A stretch of 42,979 bases of DNA from an uncultured Bacteroidales bacterium (GTDB lineage: Bacteria > Bacteroidota > Bacteroidia > Bacteroidales > UBA1715): positions 1 through 42,979 of the forward strand of contig CALAUG010000089.1 in assembly GCA_937892155.1 (NCBI GenBank). The letters are read 5' to 3'. Position numbers and translations under genes: made by a program. The notes beneath the pieces are model-generated. The model was not told where the DNA came from, made no database searches, and saw only the letters and a program-made list of their open reading frames with translations. Below are positions 15,064 to 23,843 of this stretch, piece by piece (positions within the stretch are counted from its first letter, which is position 1; every line of letters starts with the position of its first letter).

Positions 15064-17136
15064 ATGAAACGTTGTGTCTGCATAGTACTATCGTGTTTGT
15101 TACTGACTGCAATCTATGCGCAGGATATTTCCCAGTATTCACCAAAGCGATTAAAATCGTTGGCACAAAATGCTTTTGCCATCGGCGATACGTATAGTGC
15201 GATAGACTATTATAAAGCATATTGTGCGAAAAAACCCGATACCGATGCATATTTTCAGTTGGCAGAATGTTACCGTGCAGCACGTGAATATTTACAGGCT
15301 GCAGATTATTACGATAAATCATACCGCGAAGACAAGAAAAACCTTGTCGCTCTGTATCATTATGGCGAAATGCTCAAAGTTTATGGCTATTATAAGGATG
15401 CGAAGAAATGTTTTATTCAGTTCAAACAGAGTTACAAGGGAAATAGCGAGTATAAACATTTAGTCGTGTCGCAGATTGCCTCGTGCGATTCTGCTCAAAA
15501 ACTCATAGATTCGTCCCAGGCAGTCGAAATTCGCCGTTTGAACGGAACGATAAATAAACATTCCATAGAATTTTCACCAGTATTTTATGATGACTCTACT
15601 TTGTTGTTTGCCTCGTTGCGGAGCGACACGGCTTTGTTCGTTAGTGCGCAGGACAGGGAAACAGATATGCCGTATAGACATTTTTATGTCGCTAAAAAGA
15701 AAAAAGGCGATTGGCAGTTTATGAATGAATGGATTGAGGGAGAATTTAACCAAGATGCGTTACATTCTGGAAACGGAGTGTTTTCTCCTGATAGAAAGCG
15801 GTTTTATTTTACTAAATGTGAACAAAATTGGCGGTATAAGACAATTTGTAAAATATATGTAAGCCAAAATATTCGGGGTAGTTGGACCGCACCCGAAGAA
15901 TTACCGAAAACTATCAATCAGCGTAAAACAACCAATACGCAACCTGCCGTCGCAACTGAATCGAAACGTGGCGATGAAGTCTTGTATTTCGCCAGCGACC
16001 GTCCAGGAGGTAAAGGAGGTATGGATATATGGTATTCGGTAAAAGAAAAAAATCGCTGGCACGAGGCAAAAAACTGTGGAAATAGAATCAATACACCATT
16101 TGATGAGGTCACTCCGTATTATTCCATGCAAGATAGGACATTGTATTTCAGCTCTAATGGTTGGCCCGGATTCGGTGAATTGGATGTGTTTAAGTCGCAA
16201 GGAGAGTTGGCAAAATGGGAGCCTGTGGAAAATGCGGGATATTATATAAATTCTGGCTTTGATGATTTATATTATTCGGCAAATTTTCTCAATAGCGAAG
16301 GATTTCTTACTTCCAATAGACAGAATGATTCAAAGGCTTCGACGTGTTGTGATGATATTTTCAGTTTTAAATATGTTGACCAAATACATATAACCGTCGA
16401 AGGATTGGTATATATGCTTCCTGATTCTGAGGTTGACAAGATTCTGCAAAACGATATGGAAACAGAGTCCTCAAATCAACGCGACTCCGTGCAATACGTA
16501 AAAGGCTCGGTAGTTACGTTGTTTATGGTTGATGATGTGACTAATGAAAAATTATATATTGCAACAGATTCTACAGATGAAAAAGGCTCGTATTCTTTTG
16601 ATTTACGGGATAATCGGAACTACGTACTTCAATACGAAAGTGGCAAATATACGCCGCCAACCCGTACAATTTCTACGAAAGATATGACACAACCCGATAC
16701 AATACATGTTGAGGATGTCGGCATAGAATATATTTCCCGTGATATTTTCCGTATAAAAAATATCTACTATGAGTTTGATAAGTCAAATTTAACACTGCAG
16801 TCAAAACAAATTATTGCGCGGACGATTTTATATATTATGAGGGAATACCCGCAATTAGTGGTAGAAATTGGCAGCCATACCGATAGTAAAGGTAGTGATA
16901 GTTACAATTTAAAGTTATCTCAAAAACGTGCGGAAAGTGTTGTTAACTATTTGATAGAGAATGGCATAGAAAAAGAACGACTACGAGCAAAAGGGTATGG
17001 CGAGACCAAGCCAATTGCCCCCAATGAGGATGAAGATGGAAACGATAATCCCGAGGGAAGAGCAAAAAATCGTAGAACTGAATTTCGTGTAATCGGAACA
17101 ATTAATCAATATTTTGAAATAATTTACGAGGAATAG
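15064..17136 (+). CDS. PorE-like periplasmic/outer-membrane protein: TPR, PD40 propeller, OmpA domain
   Basis: A 690-residue exported protein with signal peptide MKRCVCIVLSCLLLTAIYAQ. Order: TPR repeats (about 25-150; YYKAYCAKKPD, AYFQLAECYRAAREY), a WD40-like PD40 propeller (about 175-435; FSPDRKRFYFTKC, LYFASDRPGGKGGMDIWY, LYFSSNGWPGFGELDVF), a carboxypeptidase-regulatory-like beta domain (about 440-545), and a C-terminal OmpA domain (about 560-675; IYYEFDKSNL, VEIGSHTDSKGSD, LSQKRAESVVNYL, NRRTEFRV) that binds peptidoglycan. This is the architecture of PorE of the T9SS. It lies two bases after the PorP/SprF gene and before a paralogue. It probably ties the barrel to peptidoglycan. Confidence 0.9.
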   Translation: MKRCVCIVLSCLLLTAIYAQDISQYSPKRLKSLAQNAFAIGDTYSAIDYYKAYCAKKPDTDAYFQLAECYRAAREYLQAADYYDKSYREDKKNLVALYHYGEMLKVYGYYKDAKKCFIQFKQSYKGNSEYKHLVVSQIASCDSAQKLIDSSQAVEIRRLNGTINKHSIEFSPVFYDDSTLLFASLRSDTALFVSAQDRETDMPYRHFYVAKKKKGDWQFMNEWIEGEFNQDALHSGNGVFSPDRKRFYFTKCEQNWRYKTICKIYVSQNIRGSWTAPEELPKTINQRKTTNTQPAVATESKRGDEVLYFASDRPGGKGGMDIWYSVKEKNRWHEAKNCGNRINTPFDEVTPYYSMQDRTLYFSSNGWPGFGELDVFKSQGELAKWEPVENAGYYINSGFDDLYYSANFLNSEGFLTSNRQNDSKASTCCDDIFSFKYVDQIHITVEGLVYMLPDSEVDKILQNDMETESSNQRDSVQYVKGSVVTLFMVDDVTNEKLYIATDSTDEKGSYSFDLRDNRNYVLQYESGKYTPPTRTISTKDMTQPDTIHVEDVGIEYISRDIFRIKNIYYEFDKSNLTLQSKQIIARTILYIMREYPQLVVEIGSHTDSKGSDSYNLKLSQKRAESVVNYLIENGIEKERLRAKGYGETKPIAPNEDEDGNDNPEGRAKNRRTEFRVIGTINQYFEIIYEE

Positions 17137-17160
17137 GTTTTACAATTTGAATTTGTTTCT

Positions 17161-17168
17161 TATATTTG
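17161..17168 (+). promoter_or_regulatory. -7 box of the second PorE-like gene
   Basis: TATATTTG in the 67-bp gap between the paralogues suggests an additional promoter for the second one; the start would be about 17175, 29 bases before ATG 17204. The -33 element is not clear. Confidence 0.45.
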
Positions 17169-17203
17169 GGGCGTTTATTGTAGATTAATGTAAATATATA
17201 CAT

Positions 17204-19363
17204 ATGAAGCACAAATATTTAATACCTTGTTTCTTGTTACTTTTCGGGTTCATAGGCAGTACTTTTGCCCAAGAAGACTTGTCTGCGTTAAGTACAGGAA
17301 AGTTGAAGAAAAAGGGAACTGTAGCAAAATACAATGGTGATTATTATAGCGCAGCACGTTATTTTGAAGCTTATTGTAAAGAGAAAGATTCCGACTACAA
17401 AATTATGTTTGAATTGGCAGAAAGTTATCGACTTTCGAGAAATTATGCTGCTGCTGAATATTGGTACGATAAAGCTTACAAAGCAAATCCTCAAAAGAAT
17501 GTAAAGGCTTTGTACTATTATTCAACAATGATTAAAACGTCGGAGCGATATGCTGAGGCAAAGGGACATTTCAAATCATTCAAGAAAGAATATGCAGGCG
17601 CAAAAGATTTCAGCCAATATTCGGCATTAGTAAAACAACAATTGATTGCTTGCGACTCTGCTCCTTCTTATATCAACAATCCATTGAATATGGGTGTGAA
17701 TCCATTGGATAATTCCACAAATACAGAAGGTATGGAATATATGCCAATTTTCTTGGATAACACGTCTTTTGCTTATGCAACTCAGGCTGTAGACTCATTG
17801 GGCGCAAATGCATCTCTTGATTCTTTGGTTCCACCTAAATTCTACGAAGCAACGTTTGCGGGAAATAAATGGATGACAAAGGACGATTGGAATCTTAATG
17901 TTCGTGAAACTCCAAATTTGAATGCTATGCACGGAGCATTCTCTCCTGATATGCAACGTTTTTATTTCGTTCGTTGTGAAAAAGGCGATAAGAAGTTCTT
18001 GTCACAAAAACGCAAAAACGACATTTGCAAAATTTGGATGACGAAAAATACTTTTGGTACTTGGCAAGAGCCTGAAGAATTGCCAGAAATTATCAATGCA
18101 AAAAAGACATCAAATATCCAAGTTGCTGTTGGTAATGAATCAAAGAAAAATGACGAAATCGTTTATTTCGTTTCTGATCGCGAAGGTGGCCGTGGTGGAT
18201 ATGATATCTGGTACTCAATCTTTATGTCTAAAAAGAATGAATGGCGCGCACCAAAGAACTGCGGTAACAAAGTCAATTCTGCCGGCGACGAAATATCTCC
18301 ATATTACGATGCTGTTACAAGAACAATGTATTTCTCTTCTAACGGTTTAGCAGGTCTTGGTGAATATGATATTTTTAAATCTAATGGTGAAATGAGTAAA
18401 TGGACTCCTGCCGAAAATATGGGATATCCAATCAACTCGCCATACGATGATTATTATTTCGCATTGAATCCTAATGGTAAAAAAGCATTCTTCGCAACTA
18501 ACCGTGTTGGAACAACTACTGGCGGTCAAGAAACTTGTTGCGATGATATTTACTTGGTTGATTACGAGGACGTTAAATTTGATATACCTGTAACTGGTCG
18601 TGTTTACGAATTGGTTGACAGCAAATTGTCCAATATGATTGCAGCTAATTTCGAAACAACATCTTCAAGCGATTCTGTTGAGGTTGACTTAGGTGATTCT
18701 GTTCAAGTTGGTGCTGAAAAAGAAAAGAAATATCTTGCTGGTAGCCGTGTTGCTCTTTACATAGGTAACTCAAACGAAAAAGTATTCATTGCAAGTACAG
18801 AAACAGATTCAGCAGGACGTTATTTCTTCACGGTTGAACCAAATCATCAATATATTCTTCAGTTCGAAAACGTACGTTCTGGTTCTGCTTTCATACCATT
18901 CTCTACACGTGGCATCACAGAGCCTGATACGTTACATTTGAAGGATTACGGAATCAATTCTATTACCAAGGACGCTTTGGTTGTAAAGAATATTTACTAT
19001 GAATACGGTAAATTCCGTTTGAAAAAGGAACAAAAGGATATTCTTGACGAAGCAGTTGTTTCTTTGATGAAAGAAGCTCCAGAAATCGTTGTGGAATTGA
19101 GTAGCCACACTGATGATCATGGAGGTGAAGCATTCAACTTGAAATTGTCTCAGAAACGTGCAGATGAGATTGTTAACTATGTCATTAAACAGGGCATAGA
19201 TAAACAAAGAATCGTAGGTAAAGGTTATGGTTATACAGTTCCAGTTGCTCCAAACAAATTTGATGATGGAACAGATAATCCTGATGGTCGTGCAATGAAC
19301 CGTAGAACTGAGTTCAAGGTAATTGGTACAATTTCAGAGTACGACGATTTTATTGAAGATTAA
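17204..19363 (+). CDS. PorE-like protein, paralogue 2: TPR, PD40 propeller, OmpA domain
   Basis: A 719-residue exported protein with the same architecture as the preceding gene: signal peptide (to STFAQ), TPR segment (YFEAYCKEKDSDYK, FELAESYRLSRNY), PD40 propeller (FSPDMQRFYFVRC, VYFVSDREGGRGGYDIWY, MYFSSNGLAGLGEYDIF), a beta domain with longer acidic insertion (SSDSVEVDLGDSVQVGAEKE), and an OmpA domain (IYYEYGKFRL, VELSSHTDDHGGE, LSQKRADEIVNYV, NRRTEFKV). It ends with an intrinsic terminator. The two genes are clearly an old tandem duplication. Which one is the principal PorE cannot be decided here; alternatively both are dedicated to the surface protein across the divergent promoter. Confidence 0.9.
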   Translation: MKHKYLIPCFLLLFGFIGSTFAQEDLSALSTGKLKKKGTVAKYNGDYYSAARYFEAYCKEKDSDYKIMFELAESYRLSRNYAAAEYWYDKAYKANPQKNVKALYYYSTMIKTSERYAEAKGHFKSFKKEYAGAKDFSQYSALVKQQLIACDSAPSYINNPLNMGVNPLDNSTNTEGMEYMPIFLDNTSFAYATQAVDSLGANASLDSLVPPKFYEATFAGNKWMTKDDWNLNVRETPNLNAMHGAFSPDMQRFYFVRCEKGDKKFLSQKRKNDICKIWMTKNTFGTWQEPEELPEIINAKKTSNIQVAVGNESKKNDEIVYFVSDREGGRGGYDIWYSIFMSKKNEWRAPKNCGNKVNSAGDEISPYYDAVTRTMYFSSNGLAGLGEYDIFKSNGEMSKWTPAENMGYPINSPYDDYYFALNPNGKKAFFATNRVGTTTGGQETCCDDIYLVDYEDVKFDIPVTGRVYELVDSKLSNMIAANFETTSSSDSVEVDLGDSVQVGAEKEKKYLAGSRVALYIGNSNEKVFIASTETDSAGRYFFTVEPNHQYILQFENVRSGSAFIPFSTRGITEPDTLHLKDYGINSITKDALVVKNIYYEYGKFRLKKEQKDILDEAVVSLMKEAPEIVVELSSHTDDHGGEAFNLKLSQKRADEIVNYVIKQGIDKQRIVGKGYGYTVPVAPNKFDDGTDNPDGRAMNRRTEFKVIGTISEYDDFIED

Positions 19364-19383
19364 TAGATAGTTTTCATATAAAG

Positions 19384-19421
19384 GAAAAGGGTCTTGCAAA
19401 TACTGCTAGACCCTTTTCTTT
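19384..19421 (+). terminator. Intrinsic terminator of the PorP/PorE-like operon
   Basis: GAAAAGGGTCT (19384-19394) pairs perfectly with AGACCCTTTTC (19408-19418), 11 bp around a 13-base loop, followed by TTTTG. It lies 20 bases after the stop at 19363. Confidence 0.85.
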
Positions 19422-19431
19422 TGTGTTTCTT

Positions 19432-19461
19432 ATTGCTAAACGATTGAATTTACTACCTTTG
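19432..19461 (+). promoter_or_regulatory. Promoter of the alpha-galactosidase gene
   Basis: ATTG at 19432-19435, an 18-base spacer, and TACCTTTG at 19454-19461. The start would be about 19468, giving an 11-base leader to ATG 19479. Confidence 0.55.
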
Positions 19462-19478
19462 TACAAAACGGATTATAG

Positions 19479-20717
19479 ATGCGGACATATTTAGCGTTAT
19501 TGTTTACTTTGTTTGTTTGCTCAATTCAGTCCTTCTCTCAAAAAACTGAGGGGTTGGCGCAAACACCTCCAATGGGATGGAATAGTTGGAATACATTTGC
19601 AACGAATATTAGTGAGGACTTAGTTATGGGTGTAGTTGACAGTATGGTGTCGATGGGATTGCGCGATGTTGGATATAACTATGTGGTTATTGATGATGGT
19701 TGGATGCTTCGCCAGCGCGATGCTGAAGGTAATTTAGTACCCGATCCGGAAAAATTTCCTAATGGTATAAAACACTTAGCGGATTATGTCCATTCAAAAG
19801 GTATGAAATTCGGTATATATAATTGTGCTGGTTCACAAACTTGTGCTGGGTATCCGGGTGGTCGTGGGCACGAATATCAAGATGCACGTTTATATGCTTC
19901 GTGGGGCGTAGATTTCTTAAAATACGATTGGTGTTCACATGGAAATTTAACTTCGCAAGCTGCATACACAACAATGCGCGACGCACTTTATGCAACAGGA
20001 CGTCCTATACTCTTTAGCATTTGTGAATGGGGTGATACCGAACCTTGGTTGTGGGCAGATGAAGTAGGTCATTCGTGGAGAATTTCAGGTGATATATTTC
20101 CTTGTTTTGACTGCGAAGATAGACATGATGATGGATTGCCAACGCAGTGGTCGGCTTGGGGCATAATGAAAATATTGAATATGCGCGATAACGAAACACT
20201 CCGTCGCCACTCTCATCCTGGTGCGTGGAACGATTTCGATATGATGGAAGTTGGTAATGGAATGACGTTGGCAGAGGATAGAACTCATTTTGCTTTATGG
20301 TCGTTGTTGAGCTCACCGCTTATGCTGGGTAACGATGTACGAAAAACTTCAAAGGAAACCTTGGAAATCATTACGAATAAGGAAATTATTGCTGTAAACC
20401 AAGATGGCTTAGGAATTCAAGGCTTTAAATATTTACAAGGAAATAATATCGAAGTTTGGGTAAAACCTTTACAAAACAATACGTGGGCAATCTGTTTCCT
20501 AAACACTGGAGATGATGCAGTAATACTTGATTTTGATTGGAATAAACATACTATAACGGATACCATATTCAACAAGGAAATTTCGTTTGCAAAAACACCT
20601 TGTAAAATCCGCGATTTGTATGCAAAAAAGGATATAGGAACAACTAAAAAACATACTATACAGAGCATAGGTAGTCACGATGTGTTGATGGTGACTGTGC
20701 GACCGATAAAAAAATAA
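19479..20717 (+). CDS. Secreted GH27 alpha-galactosidase
   Basis: A 412-residue glycoside hydrolase family 27 enzyme that releases terminal alpha-galactose from oligosaccharides or glycans. The signal peptide (to QSFSQ) implies export to the periplasm. Family motifs: TPPMGWNSWNTF (29-40), YVVIDDGWM, KFGIYNCAGSQTCAGYPG, FLKYDWCSHG with the nucleophile Asp150, CEWGDTEPW, and SWRISGDI with acid/base Asp205. A short C-terminal beta domain ends at about 410, usual for a minimal family member. Its stop is five bases before a Nudix-type regulator gene, so the two probably form an operon. Alpha-N-acetylgalactosaminidase activity of the same family is a less likely alternative. Confidence 0.92.
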   Translation: MRTYLALLFTLFVCSIQSFSQKTEGLAQTPPMGWNSWNTFATNISEDLVMGVVDSMVSMGLRDVGYNYVVIDDGWMLRQRDAEGNLVPDPEKFPNGIKHLADYVHSKGMKFGIYNCAGSQTCAGYPGGRGHEYQDARLYASWGVDFLKYDWCSHGNLTSQAAYTTMRDALYATGRPILFSICEWGDTEPWLWADEVGHSWRISGDIFPCFDCEDRHDDGLPTQWSAWGIMKILNMRDNETLRRHSHPGAWNDFDMMEVGNGMTLAEDRTHFALWSLLSSPLMLGNDVRKTSKETLEIITNKEIIAVNQDGLGIQGFKYLQGNNIEVWVKPLQNNTWAICFLNTGDDAVILDFDWNKHTITDTIFNKEISFAKTPCKIRDLYAKKDIGTTKKHTIQSIGSHDVLMVTVRPIKK

Positions 20718-20722
20718 CTATT

Positions 20723-21409
20723 ATGGCGAGAACAGAAATAGACAACTTTTCTATTGATTGTGTGATATTTGGTTTTGATCAAGGTGAACTAAAGGCATTG
20801 TTTATAAAACGAAGTACTGAGCCTGATTATGGTAAAATGGCTCTTCCTGGTGGTTTCGTCTATCTAGATGAAGATTTGGATGCTGCTCCAATGCGTCGTT
20901 TGCAGGATATGACAGGCTTGAGCAATATTTATATGCAGCAGGTTGGCGCTTTTGGCCGTATCGACCGTTATCCTCTTCGTCGTGTAATTACAGTCGTTTA
21001 TTATGCCTTGGTCCGTGTTTCCGACTATTCTGTAAAATTAGGTCTCGATGCGTCAGAAGTACACTGGATTCCCGTTAATGATGTACCAGAATTATCTTTT
21101 GACCATAGAGAACTGTTTGACGCAGCCTTGGCAAAACTTCGTCGTGAGGTACGTACTACTCCAATATTGTTTAATTTGCTCCCTGAGGAGTTCACAATGT
21201 CGGATGTACAGTCTTTATATGAATCTGTAATGGATTGTAAGTTGGATAAGAGAAATTTCCGCAGGCGATTAAAAGGATTAATGCCTACGATTATAAAGGA
21301 AACAGGAAACAAACGTGTTGGATGCCGTCACCGTTCTGCAGTGCTGTATTGTTTTGATAAACAGGCATATAACGAAATGATAGAAAACGGTCAGGTGTTT
21401 TCTTTATAA
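20723..21409 (+). CDS. NrtR/AraR-type transcription regulator with degenerate Nudix domain
   Basis: A 228-residue cytoplasmic protein: N-terminal Nudix domain (about 1-140) plus C-terminal winged helix (about 145-225; LLPEEFTMSDVQSLYESV, KRNFRRRLKGLM). The Nudix box region (GGFVYLDEDL through MRRLQDMTGL) keeps the first Gly and Glu but has Arg, Asp and Met where REUxEE needs its catalytic glutamates, so it probably senses a ligand rather than hydrolysing one. This family regulates NAD metabolism (NrtR) or sugar utilisation (AraR in Bacteroides). Being cotranscribed with the alpha-galactosidase suggests a sugar or sugar-nucleotide signal. Target and ligand are unknown. Confidence 0.85.
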   Translation: MARTEIDNFSIDCVIFGFDQGELKALFIKRSTEPDYGKMALPGGFVYLDEDLDAAPMRRLQDMTGLSNIYMQQVGAFGRIDRYPLRRVITVVYYALVRVSDYSVKLGLDASEVHWIPVNDVPELSFDHRELFDAALAKLRREVRTTPILFNLLPEEFTMSDVQSLYESVMDCKLDKRNFRRRLKGLMPTIIKETGNKRVGCRHRSAVLYCFDKQAYNEMIENGQVFSL

Positions 21410-21432
21410 GGTATTAGTGAGGTTGGTAATCC

Positions 21433-22278
21433 TTAGTCCATTACCGAATTACAGATGTGATTTGGCATAATTCCGGTGGAAGAAATTTCCATCTCGGCAT
21501 TTTTAGGCAGTGTATTGCCTGAAAGTACAAGGCAAGTATCTATGCCGAATTTGTTGCCACCAAGAATGTCGGTTTGTAGTGTATCGCCAACCATTAAAAT
21601 TTCTTCTTTCTTAATGGTTCCATATTGTTGTATATGGTTAAATGCGAAACTGAACATTTGTGAATCAGGTTTACCAAAACGGATAAATACTTTTTGAACC
21701 AGAGGTTCTATAAGATTGGCAACTCCACCCGTAGCTATTGCAACTTTGTCTTTTGAAAGAGGGTAGGTTGTATCGCAGTTTGCTACAATGATAGGCATAG
21801 AATAGCGACGGAGCAAATTAATGGTTTTAGATAAATCCCTGTTCCAGTCAAATCCCTCATCATCTAAAAACACGAGCAGTTGATAGTTGTCATCAACGTC
21901 CAAATCAACATCGTGAATGGAAATCGTTTTTACGTTGTTGGATTGTATATAATCTGCAGAGCTTTCCGTGCCAAGATATACAATTGTTCCTCCTGTGATT
22001 TTCCGTTGAATATATTCGCGTGCAAGCATACCCGAAGAAATCACTTTATCGGCCGTCAAAGTTGGAATATCTGCTTCCTGGAATTTCTGCGCTAACTCCA
22101 GTGGGCTGCGCGATGCATCGTTGGTCAACAAATATGAATCAATCTGTTGCTCATGAAGAAATGCAAACATATCGGAAACGCCGTCAAATACGCCTTTATA
22201 GTTGCGCAATACGCCATAAGAATCAAAAAAGATTACTTTGTAATTGCGTGCAATTTCTTTGAAAGAGGATAGATTCAT
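21433..22278 (-). CDS. HAD-superfamily class IIA hydrolase
   Basis: A 281-residue HAD phosphatase-fold protein with class IIA (NagD-like) cap. Motif I is IFFDSYGVL (Asp19), motif II LLTNDASRSP, motif III includes the Lys of FGKPDSQMF, and motif IV GDTLQTDILGG. Motif I has Tyr where DxD enzymes have the second, acid/base aspartate; a known subgroup of class IIA proteins shares this DxYGV/DxWGV pattern. The substrate is unknown. It is the last gene of a proB - amidotransferase - HAD string (9-base gap upstream), convergent with the Nudix regulator gene. Confidence 0.85.
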   Translation of the reverse strand: MNLSSFKEIARNYKVIFFDSYGVLRNYKGVFDGVSDMFAFLHEQQIDSYLLTNDASRSPLELAQKFQEADIPTLTADKVISSGMLAREYIQRKITGGTIVYLGTESSADYIQSNNVKTISIHDVDLDVDDNYQLLVFLDDEGFDWNRDLSKTINLLRRYSMPIIVANCDTTYPLSKDKVAIATGGVANLIEPLVQKVFIRFGKPDSQMFSFAFNHIQQYGTIKKEEILMVGDTLQTDILGGNKFGIDTCLVLSGNTLPKNAEMEISSTGIMPNHICNSVMD

Positions 22279-22287
22279 AATCGTGAT

Positions 22288-22992
22288 TTATAAAGAATTA
22301 ATAAAGGATTCAAAAACTAAGGAATTTCCTTCGTATTCAGCAAGCATTCGCTCAGGGTGAAATTGTAGTCCGACGACAAATTTTTTTTGTGGAGCATAGA
22401 CAGCTTCAATAAGATTATCATCCGCTTTTGCCATTGGAAGCAGTTCTGGAGCAAGATTTTGTATTCCCTGATGGTGATAACTATTCACGAAAATTTCGTT
22501 GCTCTGATACCATGAATACAAAGGTGTATTAGGCAAAATAGTTACTTTATGACGAAGTTCATCGTAGTGGTCATAGTCGATATGAGTCACTTCATTTTTA
22601 TTAAATTCATGCACATCACTATGAAGCGTTCCTCCAAGCATAACGTTGATAATATGAAGTCCACGGCAAAATCCTAAAATAGGTTTGTCGTTTGCGTATG
22701 CATCCAAAAAGCATTTTGTTTCTATTTCATCTTTTATTGGATCAAACTCTTCGGGAGTGCTGTAATCGCTGTGATATAGCAATGGGTTCACATCGCCTCC
22801 TTCAACCATTAGCAATCCGTCATAGTCAGATAAATATTCTGGAAGCATTTCAATGGTGGTATCGGCAATAGGAACGATGATAGGCATAATGTTATGCGAA
22901 CATAATATTGACGAATAGATTTCGGAAATCCAATTGATAAGTTTGTTCTTGCGGACTAATCGCCGGCTAACGATTAAGACTTTTTTTGTCAT
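22288..22992 (-). CDS. Class I glutamine amidotransferase-like hydrolase (peptidase C26, PuuD-like)
   Basis: A 234-residue cytoplasmic hydrolase of the gamma-glutamyl-gamma-aminobutyrate hydrolase type, which cleaves gamma-glutamyl amide bonds. It has the substrate-side VEGGDVNPLLY, the nucleophile elbow PILGFCRGLHIIN (Cys109) and the histidine-glutamate pair QFHPE (His212, Glu214). Length is typical of the family. Its ATG overlaps the end of proB by 4 bp (ATGA), so they are translationally coupled. Pairing with a gamma-glutamyl kinase suggests glutamyl-compound metabolism, but the actual substrate is unknown. Confidence 0.87.
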   Translation of the reverse strand: MTKKVLIVSRRLVRKNKLINWISEIYSSILCSHNIMPIIVPIADTTIEMLPEYLSDYDGLLMVEGGDVNPLLYHSDYSTPEEFDPIKDEIETKCFLDAYANDKPILGFCRGLHIINVMLGGTLHSDVHEFNKNEVTHIDYDHYDELRHKVTILPNTPLYSWYQSNEIFVNSYHHQGIQNLAPELLPMAKADDNLIEAVYAPQKKFVVGLQFHPERMLAEYEGNSLVFESFINSL

Positions 22993-23795
22993 TTAACGTG
23001 TTTTGGAGCAACGAACAATGTACCGATGTCTTTCCCATCAAATATGTCGAATAGGATTTCTGGTTTATCGGCATTTGCTATAATAGTATCAATGTTGTCT
23101 TTATGACAAATTTTTACAGCAGAAATTTTTGTCGCCATACCACCGGTACCGAAACTACTTCCAGCAGAACCAGCGGCATTGGAAACTTTGTCGTTGACGT
23201 CGGTTATAATGGAAATACGTTTTGCGTCTTTATTCTTGCGAGGATCTTTGTCAAAAAATCCGTCAATGTCAGAAAGGATAATCAGTAAATCTGCTTTGCA
23301 AATTGAGGCAACCATAGCCGAAAGAGTGTCGTTATCGCCAATTTCTATTTCGTCTGTTGAAACAGTGTCGTTTTCATTAACAATAGGAACAACGCCGAGC
23401 TCCAGTAATTTTGCAAACGTGTTTTCTGCATTTTTGTGCTTTTCTGGAATGGTTATTACATCAGATGTTAATAAAATTTGGCCAACGCTAATGTGATGTG
23501 CTTCAAAGAATTTACGGTATATTTTTGCTAAAATTGCCTGCCCAATTGCTGCCATAGCTTGTTTTCCTGGAATTGTATTAGGACGTTTTTTCAATCCTAA
23601 TTTTCCAACACCTACGGCTATTGCTCCTGAAGAAACTAAGACAACGTCTCGGCCTTGTTTTTTCAGCGCTGCAATCACATTGCTGATGTGCTCAATACGT
23701 CGTAAGTTCAATCTACCATTGGGAAATGTTAACGAGGATGTTCCAATTTTGATTACGATACGTCGTTTGTCCGCTAAAGCCTTTCTATAATCCAT
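22989..23795 (-). CDS. proB: Glutamate 5-kinase, short form without PUA domain
   Basis: Phosphorylates L-glutamate at the gamma-carboxyl with ATP, the first step of proline synthesis. The amino-acid-kinase fold shows VIKIGTSSL (near the N-terminus), VLVSSGAIAVG, PIVNENDTVSTDEIEIGDND, and LLILSDIDGFFDKDPR (LLIILSDIDG), then FGTGGMATKISA. At 268 residues it stops after the kinase domain; many bacterial ProB enzymes have an additional C-terminal PUA domain of about 100 residues. ATG 23795 is preferred over TTG 23816 because the latter overlaps a -7 box (23814-23821). proA is not nearby. It lies 48 bp downstream of hisC but has its own candidate promoter. Confidence 0.9.
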   Translation of the reverse strand: MDYRKALADKRRIVIKIGTSSLTFPNGRLNLRRIEHISNVIAALKKQGRDVVLVSSGAIAVGVGKLGLKKRPNTIPGKQAMAAIGQAILAKIYRKFFEAHHISVGQILLTSDVITIPEKHKNAENTFAKLLELGVVPIVNENDTVSTDEIEIGDNDTLSAMVASICKADLLIILSDIDGFFDKDPRKNKDAKRISIITDVNDKVSNAAGSAGSSFGTGGMATKISAVKICHKDNIDTIIANADKPEILFDIFDGKDIGTLFVAPKHVK

Positions 23796-23813
23796 TTCTT
23801 CAACTATTGTTTG

Positions 23814-23821
23814 CAAAAGTA
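23814..23821 (-). promoter_or_regulatory. -7 box of proB
   Basis: Minus strand TACTTTTG (TAnnTTTG) in the hisC-proB gap. The start would be about 23807, a 12-base leader before ATG 23795. It excludes the upstream TTG as start codon. Confidence 0.5.
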
Positions 23822-23843
23822 CAAAATATCAAATTATTCAATC

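Noticed and set aside
21425..21450. GGTAAT/ATTACC inverted repeat between the Nudix regulator and HAD genes
   Set aside because: Only six base pairs, partly inside coding sequence and without a T-run; not convincing as a terminator.
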